Source of the DNA: Schistocephalus solidus | Lineage: Eukaryota > Platyhelminthes > Cestoda > Diphyllobothriidea > Diphyllobothriidae | Length of the DNA: 64,000 nucleotides | Assembly (NCBI GenBank): GCA_017591395.1 | Contig: WEDG01003504.1 | Location: 124,001 to 188,000 of the forward strand | Direction: 5' to 3' | In this document: positions 55,696-64,000 of the stretch, in pieces | Layout: every line of letters starts with the position of its first letter | How positions within the stretch are numbered: position 1 is the first letter of the stretch | Translations under genes and position numbers: made by a program | The notes under the pieces: model-generated | What the model was told of the DNA's origin: nothing | Seen by the model: the letters and a program-made list of their open reading frames with translations, nothing else | Databases searched by the model: none

Positions 55696-56800
55696 ATGAA
55701 TGTTCAGGATGAAGTCTACCTCCCTTTATTCTTCCGCCGTAGACTGCGTAGACTCTCCCGTCGTTTTTATCTACAAAACAACATTTCCGTCCTGCCCTTG
55801 ATCCAACAAATTTTTGATGAGGCTCAGAGGCTGTCTGACGAAAAACGACAAGCCGATGAGGTTAAGTTTGCCGAAAACCCTTCGTTAAATGTTGCGAAGC
55901 TCTTTTCGCGCACAGTAAAAGCGCAGAGAAAAACGCAGAACCCCGTACTTCGAGACGCGTTAGGAAACCCAATAGCTGACGCTAAGTTGACTGCTGATAG
56001 CTTCAATGCTTTCTTGTCTAGAACGTTTAGTGAACATACTGTCGCCCCCTTTTCTAACATCCGGGTTTGGACCGGTATCGTCCTCGAAACCATAACTTTT
56101 ACTCTCTGGGACGTGACCGTAGCCATTTGGCGTTTTCGTTAATCTTAAAGTCTAGAACCAGATGGAGTCCCCGTCATAGTTCTAAAAGTTGATGCCAGCG
56201 ATATATTTCCGTCCCTAATGTATAAGATATTTAATCTTGCTCTTGAAAGTGAAACTTTCCCTATTTTATGGAAGAAATCGCACAATCGTCATTTGACGAC
56301 TTTAGGCCAATAAATACACTACCATCAGTCTCGAAGATCTTCGAGACCTTGATCAAAGACAAGCTGATGCGTCACCTAAGAGAAAATAACCTACTTAATG
56401 CGGCTCAGCATGGTTTTCTCGAAAAAGGTCTTTTGACACTTGCCAGCTCTCTTTCTTTGATCATATGCGACAATCTAGAGACAGCGGTTTTGCAATTGAC
56501 ACCGTTTACTTCGATTTCACTAAGGCTTTTGATCGTGTGGACCATGATCTCCTACTGCTGAAACGTGCATCATTCGGCATAGGTAAGAAGCTTCTGAACT
56601 TAATATTTTCCTTTTTGAATGCTTGCACACAATGGGTTAAAATTTCTGATGTTATCTCCAACCCCACGCATGTGAGGAGCGGAGTTATTCAGAGCAGCGT
56701 GCTCAGTCCGCTTCTATTTTGCCTCTTTGTCAACGATGTTCCTAATTTCTTCAGTGTGGTAGGCCCTTTATGTACGCTGACAATTTAAAAGTTGCCTATC
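55696..56800 (+). pseudogene. LINE-F reverse transcriptase (broken)
   Basis: In pieces: NPSLNVAKLFSRTVKAQ (linker), FDDFRPINTLPSVSKIFETL, LLNAAQHGFLEKG, VYFDFTKAFDRVDHDLL (motif A, intact Asp), RSGVIQSSVLSPLLFCLFVN (motif B, QG changed to QS) and MYADNLKVAY at about 56770 (motif C, YADD changed to YADN). At least three frameshifts. The catalytic box is lost, so it is inactive. Confidence 0.8.
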
Positions 56801-57985
56801 GATATAAACCGGTTGATCGCAACATCGTGCTTGAGCTCTTTAAAAGGGATCTTCAGGCCTTCGCTCAGTGGTGCCGCACATGGCGCCTCTCGCTTTCTTG
56901 GCAAAAGTGCTCCGTTATGGTTATTGGTGACAACCATTAGCCCGACCTAAACATAGAAGCTCACGATCTAAATGTGCCCTGAGTTATAAAGGATCTAGGC
57001 ATATCATATTCTAGTAGTCTTAATTTGTCAGAGCACTGTGCCCCTGAGTGTCTCGAAAGCACGCCAAACTACTGGGTTTTTTCTCCGAAATTTTAAAACC
57101 GTCAACATTAGAATCAGCCTCTATAAAATGTATGTCAGTCCTAGTCTAGAATACTGCTCGTTTCTACTTAGCCTTCTGCTCGCGAGTGAACGAAAGAAGA
57201 TAGAATCAGTCCAGCACTTCTATACAAAAAGATTTTTCTATTCAGAACACCGAAACCTGTCCTACCAACAACGCTGTAAGCTTAAAAGCCTTGACCCGTT
57301 GTGGCTTCGCAGATTACAGAAGGGACTATTTTTACTGTTTAAACTTCTAAACAGCTGTAAATTTAACCCCCCTTACATCTCTGAGGCGAGTCGACCACTC
57401 TCGGCGTACCAGTCATCGAGATGTATTTTTATTTCTTCCTTTGGCACACACCATTAGATACCGACAGTTTTTTTCGGTAAACGCTATAGCAATCTGGAAT
57501 AAGCTACCTAGAAGTATCAAAATTCAGCAAAGCTATCCCTTGCTTACGCGAACTGTCACTAGTTTTCTACATTCAGGACACCTTCCAAAACTTTTGGGTG
57601 CTGACTCTGTGGAAGCTCTCTTCGGTTCCGATGGCGTTCACGGACTCTGAACCCTGTGCCGGACTTCATGCTGAGGGCAATATTGCTGGCTCTGCAGACC
57701 TCAATCGGCTTATTTTTCAGTCGACAGTGAACAGCCGCTCGCCGACATACCTGCTGGTGCAGAATACCGGATCCGTAACACTGAATGGAGAAGTTCTTCA
57801 TCGGGCACCTGTGTTAACGCGTCCCTGTCCTGAACTTTAATTACGCAATAAGCTGCAGTTTTTTCTCCTGAAAACACCTGAAACAACGATCAGGAGTTTT
57901 TTCCACTGTCAGCTTGACCCTCTACTGTATATATTTTTTGACCTTGCCTGTAAACTGGCAACAAATAAATACAATAAAATAACTT
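56801..57985 (+). pseudogene. LINE-F RT C-terminus, 3' UTR and tail
   Basis: Nearly collinear with the truncated copy at 48890-50035: FAQWCRTWRLSLSWQKCSVM, SKARQTTGFFLRNFKTVN, SPSLEYCSF and FFSVNAIAIWNKLPRSIKI. The 3' UTR ends GACCTTGCCTGTAAACTGGC and then an AATAAATAC-type tail at 57963-57985. The pair marks the LINE 3' end precisely. Confidence 0.85.
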
Positions 57986-58324
57986 AACTTCGAATGCATT
58001 TTCACAGCTATGGGTGAAATATTGTGGAAGAAAATTAGAGCCTGAAAGATTTTTAAAGGCTGGTTTTAACTAATCATGTTGTGAGAGCCCTCTTTTGTCA
58101 AATATTATGCCATCAAGCCTTATTTAAAAATCAGAAATTCTGTCAGAGGTAACCGTCTCGCTTGGTAACGACTGATGTTAGAATCGTGTGCTGGTTTCAT
58201 GTTTAGCGGGAGCATGTTTATTATGGTCTTGTGATCCCTATCAATTATAATGCTGTTATAATGCGTACATATAGACCTCATTTCATTGGCAAGAATAATA
58301 TCGAGTGTATTGTTTCCTCGAGTG
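57986..58324. other. No recognised feature
   Basis: Unassigned spacer between the LINE-F tail and an RTE-like endonuclease fragment. Confidence 0.4.
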
Positions 58325-58635
58325 GGTGTATTGCTGCTCTCAGCGAGACCAGATTCTCTTAGCAGGGTCAGCTGGAGGAGGTGGGTGCCGGCTACACCTT
58401 CTTCTGGAGCGGCCGGCCAAAGTAAGAGCGACGCGACGCTGGTGTTGCCTTTGCCACCCGGAACGACATTGTTGGACGTCTGCCCTGTCTGCCGCAGGGT
58501 ATCAATGATCGACTCATTAGCCTCCGCCTGCCTCTTTGGGGAGACCAGTTCGCCACCATCATCAGCGCCTACGCTCCCCTAATGATGAGCTCTGATGCGG
58601 CGAAGGACAAATTCTACGAGGAGACAAAGCCTGCT
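58325..58635 (+). pseudogene. RTE-like LINE endonuclease fragment
   Basis: Across two frames it reads VGAGYTFFWSGRPK, then [20 protein letters not shown], then [20 protein letters not shown], then [20 protein letters not shown]. This is the central part of an RTE-type (craniofacial-development-protein-2-like) endonuclease. Both ends are cut; the right edge meets LINE-E at about 58650. Confidence 0.75.
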
Positions 58636-58668
58636 TCAAGTCTCCTGTCTCAAAGAAAAATAGCTTCA

Positions 58669-60060
58669 TTAGCTGGCATCTTGTGGAGTAGGAAGTAGTT
58701 GAAAGAGTTGGAAATAGGAGTTTTTTGTGAAATGTCTTTTGAAATTTTCAATTTTTAAACGGCTAGATTCGTTCATTAAACCGAAGAAAGGACAACAAAA
58801 TTGACGATTTCGATCATTTAGGTATGATCTAATAAAGTCAGTAAGGGGACTACGAAATCCTATAGCTTCTAGTTTAGCTAGAAGTCCTTCATGAGGCACT
58901 TTATCGAATGCCTTACTAAGATCAAAATAGATAACTACCACAGAGAGATGATCATTACGAAGAGAGGTTAGTAGATTTAGAAAAAACATGTGGCAGGTTT
59001 CACAAGAGCCGTCCAGTAAGAAGCCGTGTTGGGAAAAGTTGAAAATTTGATTGCTTATGCAAAAATCCGTGATTTTTTTGCAATTTGTTTTTTAAAAGGT
59101 TTAACCAGATAGGTCGTTTTATGAACACCGCGATAGTTATGAATGTCCGAGCGGTAACCAGATTTAAAAACTGGTATTATAATAGACGTTTTCCAGTAAT
59201 CGGGGAACAAACCACTTTCGAGAAATACTGAGAATAACTTGCTTAGTAAAGGTGGAAAATCCCTTAACTGTTTAATAAGGGAGTTTTGAATGTTATCGGT
59301 TACAACCGAATGTGAATTTTTTAGGTGAGCTATTTCCTTTTGAATACATGAAGGTGAGAAATTAATGGTTGTTAGAAGCGAATTTGAAAGCAGAGGAATT
59401 GTGGGAGTGGGGCTAGTTTCAGTGGTAAAGTGGTTGGCAAAAAACGAATTTAACAACTCTGCTTTGCCCAAATCATCTGCAACAAATTTTTTGTTGCAGT
59501 CGAGTAAGGGCGGAGTTAAATTCAGACGCTTAGCCGATGACCGAACATGGAAGATATGAGCAACAGATTTGGATGAATTGCCATCACTTAGTGCCCGAGA
59601 TTCCCTACGCTTATCTCTCGCGAGCCTAATTTTCGATGCTTATTCAAATATTTGTGCAAAGACCTTTTAGATGAATCTTTAAGTTGTTTGTTGTAATTTT
59701 TTAAGTCTGTTCTGGCGAAAATGCGGAACAGTAGAAGAAGCTGTATGTGAATTCAAAATCTTAAACGTGATTAAAGCCTGGATTTGTTCTGTGAGGCTCT
59801 GCGGTAGCTCACGGAAAAAGTTTTCATCGTTGATTGCGAATATGCTATGCCAATCTAGAGTGCTTACGAAATTATTTATCATTTCATGGTCTGTGTTAGC
59901 AAAGTCAAGGTTATCGGATTTAACCCCAGGCTTCGTAAGAAGGGGGACTGGAAAAAAACAGTGAATTATTGCGTGATCACTTGTGAAAAGATCATGATGA
60001 AAATTCATAAAGAGAGGGTGGATATCATTTGTAAAAATTAAATCTAAAATGTTGTCATTT
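58669..60060 (-). pseudogene. LINE-E, copy 2, with large internal deletion
   Basis: Reading minus: endonuclease end NDNILDLIFTNDIHPLF and SDHAIIHCFFPVPL (59.9-60.06 kb), then KAELLNSFFANHFTTETSP, IKQLRDFPPLLSKLFSVFLE and DYWKTSIIIPVFKSG, then LRNDHLSVVVIYFDLSKAFD (motif A intact) and FIRSYLNDRNRQF. The last joins directly to CCPFFGLMNES, which in the 50.3-kb copy lies about 500 bases further on, past motif C. The deletion therefore removes the RT active site in frame. The 3' end is missing. Confidence 0.8.
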
Positions 60061-61865
60061 CTAGTAACTGATCTGAACAGTTGGGACAATAGTCGATTAA
60101 GAAACAAGGACCCAGTCACAGTACTTATGGATGGGGATGGTGTTGAAATCGTTGAAAGTTGCGAGAAAGCTGAGCACTTGGGTTGGTTCTTTGCCTCATT
60201 ATTCACTAAAGAACCGGAACTTCAGCTTGACCACGACAGCAGTGTTGTTATAGACGCCGGTCCAGTGTTTGAATATATACTCTTCCAAGAACCTCTCGCG
60301 GATTGAGAACTGCAAAATCTCAAAAAAAGCCAAGTCATCTGGTCCGGACGATTTACCGGCAAAGTTCTTTAAAGAACTGGCCGGCGAACTCTCGAAACCA
60401 CTAGCGCATATATTCAATTCGTCCTTTTAATCTGGGAAACTGCCATCCGAATGGAAGGCAGCAAATATTAACCCCATATAAAAGAGTGGGGCTCGATCTT
60501 TTGCCAACAATTATCGGCCTGTCAGCCTTACCTTCATTTGCTGTAAAATAATGGAATCGATCATTTAAAAGGCGACCATGAAGTTCCTTGAGGAAAACCG
60601 ATTGCTCTCAGAGCTCCAGAACGGCTTCAGACAGAATTGCTCTTGTCTTTCCAGTTTATTGCTCTCGAAAGAGCAGTGGACTCGCACATTGAATGAAGTT
60701 GGTAGGGTTGACGTCACCTTCACTGATTTCACGAAGGCGTTTTACAGTGTCCCACACAAACGTCTTATCTACAAATTATCCGAAATCGGAATAAGAGGAA
60801 TGCTGCTGACATGGATTGCAGATTTTCTTACAGCAAGATTTAAAACTGTGTGCATCGATACCTCGAAGTCAACACCTACTCCGGTTCTAAGTGGTCTCCC
60901 CAAAAATTCCGTCTTAGGACCATTATTCTTCTTAGTCTATATCAAAGACTGCGCTGAAGACCTGGGTTGCAGCACTGTCATATTTGCAGACGATGTTAAA
61001 TTGTGGAGGGTCATCAGCTCTGATGCCGATAGGCACGCACTTCAAGAGAATCTCAGCCACCTAAGCAGCTGGTCTGCTTGTTGGCTCTTACATTTTAACG
61101 TTCGGAAGTGTGTGGTCCTAAGACTCCGTACAAAAAAGACCAGTAAGGAGGATGATTCCTACCAATACCTTCTCAATGGGCAACCCCTTTCAATTTTTGA
61201 GGAACAGAAGGACTTCGATGTTCTCAAAAACGCCTCACTCGAACCATCTTCACAGTGTTTAAAGGCAGCTTAACGCGTGACACGCGTCTTATTTGCGCTC
61301 AGATGTGGATTTTTGCAGATTGATAAGGAGCTATTCCGAAAAATCTACGGAGCATTTGTTCAATCTCATTTGGAATATGCCGTACAGGCCATGTGTCCAA
61401 GGTTTAAGAAGGATTATCTACAGCTCGAACGAGTACAGGCGAGGGCTAGCAGATGGTGAAGAATCTAAGTCATCTGCCTTACGGAACCAGACTAGTTGAA
61501 CTTTATTTGTTTCCTCTTAATTGCAGGCAACTACGCGGTGACCTCATCCAAACCTACTCAATTATCAGAGGCTACGAGTGTGCCCTAGAATTTTCTGAGT
61601 TTTTCAAATTGGCTGGGACGAAACATCTGTGGGGTCATCCCTTTAAACTGCAGAAGAAATTGTTCCACATGGACGTCCATCGGAACGACTTTTCACAGAG
61701 GGTCGTAGGTGCATGGCACGGACTTCCTGATGAGCGGTCCTTTCAGAATTTGTTGAAACATTTAAATGCAAACTGGATACTCGTTTGCTGAGAAACTATT
61801 GGACATATAATGAAGCTTATGTCAGTAATGGCAGCTTATTAATAAATAAATAAATAAATAGATTT
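60061..61865 (+). pseudogene. LINE-I: RT region and 3' tail
   Basis: 5'-truncated at about 60061, where LINE-E begins on the other strand. Pieces: CEKAEHLGWFFASLFTKEP, a frame-broken SSGPDDLPAKFF-type motif, LLSELQNGFRQNCSC, VDVTFTDFTKAFYSVPHKRL (motif A), GLPKNSVLGPLFFLVYIKD (motif B, QGSVLGP degenerate), VIFADDVKLWRVI (motif C intact) and FRKIYGAFVQSHLEYAVQAM. The end is SQRVVGAWHGLPD, then an AAATA array at 61840-61862. Longest frame 60578-61273. Same family as the minus fragments at 48.15-48.85 and 50.05-50.31 kb. Confidence 0.82.
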
Positions 61866-61949
61866 ATTGACAATTTGGAAAAAAAAATTGTATCCAAACA
61901 AAAAAAGATGACAAAGACAGATTTTCTGTTACCACTTCTCCTCCTGCCA

Positions 61950-62670
61950 AGCAGGCAAAAAGCCTGGGAACACTAATGAATGTCACCTACGAGGACGAAA
62001 AATGCATGGGGTGTTTAAATCTCTTGCAGAAATTCTTATTGATGGAGAAAGAGATAAGTAACTTGAAACAAGAAATGGCCGATCTCAAAGAGAAGGTTCA
62101 AAGTTCACCCGGAAAAAAACACCCTTAGCAACGAGAATTCCAACCAAAGAAATAACGTATGCAAATATTGCTTCCTCAAGAATACCTCATGTAGAGCTTA
62201 AAGACATTGCGTATACAGAGCTTCAAAAGGGAGATAAAACCAGCTCATGCACCTTACTACTGTCATCGAGCTTAGACAGAAGCAGAAATGTGCTGGATAC
62301 ACAAACATATGCGGCATCGTCGCTGAATGATACAAAAAAGGGTGAAGTTGAAAAGCACGTCAAATTTGAAGCACCTAAGACGAAAAATTCGAAGTCGAAA
62401 AGGGCCAAAAAGCTTTCACAAAAAAGTGGTTTGAACTCCGGAAAAAGCTCGTTCTTACCGATAGATGCTCAAGTGCAATCCTCTGTTAGTAATACAGGAG
62501 CAAGTGGAGGACCAATTGGCAAAGTTTCCAAAAGGGGTTTGCCAGTAACTTTAGGAATAGTTGCTCATACTGACGAAAATAACATCGTCGACCAGAGTAG
62601 CATTCTTCCTAGCATTCTTTCCTATCATTCTGTAAAAGGTCAAGGTCGAAGGCGGTTGGTTCAAATTTGA
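61950..62670 (+). pseudogene. LINE-F-type ORF1 remnant, second copy
   Basis: YEDEKCMGC and the coiled coil LLMEKEISNLKQEMADLKEK at 61992-62100 match the 54440-54545 region. A stop and a frame change follow. The 126-codon frame at 62290-62670 continues with a Lys/Ser-rich stretch (TKNSKSKRAKKLSQKSG), a basic region plausible for RNA binding. No endonuclease or RT follows. Confidence 0.55.
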
Positions 62671-63160
62671 AGATAAGTGAATTCTCGAATTTTTAACTGA
62701 TTTCTACGTTTCATGTAGAAAATATTAGCTTAATTATTGACAATTAATTGTATTTCTACCTCATCATCAGCTGCACACACCTGAAGTTATTGCAATTGCA
62801 AAAGGGATAAATATAGAGTTTTTAAACTTTTTCACCCTACATAGCCTCATTACAGTTCTCGCAGATTTACGTCAAAACGACGGAATCTAAAGGCTAATTC
62901 TAGAAATAAAGTTAAAAATTTGTAAGTTTACCTTATTTCCAGCGAAGAATAATTTGTAGTAACTGGTATACCAGTTGATATAATTTTTCATCCTGCATAG
63001 CCTCTTCGCTAATTCTATTTTCAGTTTAAAGTCGTTACCTAGCAGATATTTGCTTGCAGTGACTTGCTTAAAATATTAAATTTTTATTCCGCAAAACGTT
63101 ACTTATAACAATTTTCATTCGTATTTTTGATTTGAAAAGTACTTATATTTTAAAACCAAT
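62671..63160. other. No recognised feature
   Basis: AT-rich spacer between two ORF1-like frames, possibly the 5' UTR of the next LINE. Confidence 0.4.
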
Positions 63161-64000
63161 ATGAAACCCCAGTCAGAACTTAGACGCAAACATCCTCTTC
63201 GCGTAAAAATTCCACTAGAACAACCCACCTTAAGCATGAAGAAATTAGACCTTGACACCCTGAAAAACTTTAATACCTTTATGTCTAAATATGGTTCTCT
63301 CTTCAAGATCCTTGGTACCATTTTTGAGGGAAAGTTGTCTTCACTCACTTCTCAACAATGCGGGAAACTAGAGCCTTTTATAAACATGGTCAGTACTGAG
63401 TCACTTGACCGACATAAGAGAAGTTTCAATTTTCTTTTAAAAAACGTTCCCAAGAGTGCAATCCCTCTGGACGTTGCATTTCATTTCCTTTACTCGTGCG
63501 GCTTTAACTTTAAAGTCGCTGAAGCTAAAAGGTTATCTTCCCGTAGTAAAAACCCTCCTATTCTGGTCAAACCTTTTTCAGCGATTGAAGTTGACCTTAT
63601 TTTCTCTAGGCATGAGCACTCAGCTCAATATTTGAAAAAAAAACAAGTTGTTTATCTGTAGAGATAAAACCCCAATCGAACGTCGGGTTTCACCCTCATT
63701 ACCAAAAGTTATCTCAGAGGTTTGTCCTGTAGCTAAACCAAGCCCCCGGCCCTCCGGATCGACAGGAATATCGATTCCAGCTGAATCTTCACCCGTAAAC
63801 CTTGTTTCTGGTTTGAGGGAAATTGTATCAACTCCACTTCTTTCTCATCCCAAGCAATCTATGCCGGCTTTACCTGCCAAATCTACTAACCCTAAGAAAA
63901 CTCCTAGTAAATCTAAATCTGTGGCTAATCCATGCTTTAAAATCAGCAATGGCATTACCGATGGAAAACCTGCTAACCCCTCAGCATCTACAACAGCTGC
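63161..64000 (+). pseudogene. LINE ORF1-like protein, frameshifted and running off the window
   Basis: The 166-codon frame holds NFLLKNVPKSAIPLDVAFHF, NFKVAEAKRL, PPILVKPFSAIEVDLIFSRH and EHSAQYLKK. This layout is like LINE ORF1 RRM-type domains (a ..NVP.S.. strand, then an ILV.F strand, then a basic end). A run of nine A near 63639 carries one extra base: without it the frame would continue as FICRDKTPIERR and stay open, Pro/Ser/Lys-rich, to the window end. Which LINE family it belongs to is unknown. Confidence 0.55.

Noticed and set aside
54190..57985. Active LINE
   Set aside because: Motif C reads YADN, motif B is altered and several frameshifts are present; it cannot encode a working enzyme.

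Overview
This is eukaryotic nuclear DNA: one intron-rich gene in a landscape dominated by degraded retroelements and short dispersed repeats. The best guess is a flatworm, most likely a tapeworm with a large repeat-filled genome (diphyllobothriidean type). That guess rests on my recognition of the LINE proteins (RTE-like and CR1/Jockey-like families common in cestode assemblies) and on TTAGGG-type degenerate repeats. It is an inference and was not tested by any search.

The only host gene I can support is BRF1, the TFIIB-related subunit of RNA polymerase III initiation factor TFIIIB. It lies on the + strand at 15477-36538. I could assemble 13 exons with compatible phases at GT-AG junctions, giving 685 codons plus a stop. 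The protein has an N-terminal zinc ribbon, two cyclin folds, the conserved C-terminal BRF homology block and a very acidic tail. Its introns carry a nearly intact antisense LINE next to a 307-bp GA microsatellite, a short internally deleted relative of that LINE, a TIR element with a telomere-like interior, SINEs, and a 150-nt hairpin.

Region by region. 1-15.3 kb is intergenic, with TIR/telomere-like elements, a LINE-derived short element, several copies of a short dispersed repeat (family C), a LINE 3' remnant with a CAGTAT tail, a compact LTR element with target duplication, primer-binding site and polypurine tract, and a tandem pair of tRNA-derived SINEs. 15.3-36.6 kb is BRF1. 37.2-40 kb is a broken RTE-like LINE on the minus strand. 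40-47 kb is mostly unassigned, with SINE and family C copies and a small FLYWCH/FAR1-like zinc-finger ORF at its end. 47.5-64 kb is a nested LINE graveyard with at least five families in both orientations, ending in a LINE ORF1-like frame that runs off the window.

The strongest candidates for undescribed elements are the telomere-like TIR element (four copies), the miniature LTR retrotransposon, the short elements built from both ends of one LINE, the roughly 12-copy dispersed family C, and the intronic hairpin. I found no CRISPR array, operon, prokaryotic gene, rRNA or convincing functional tRNA.
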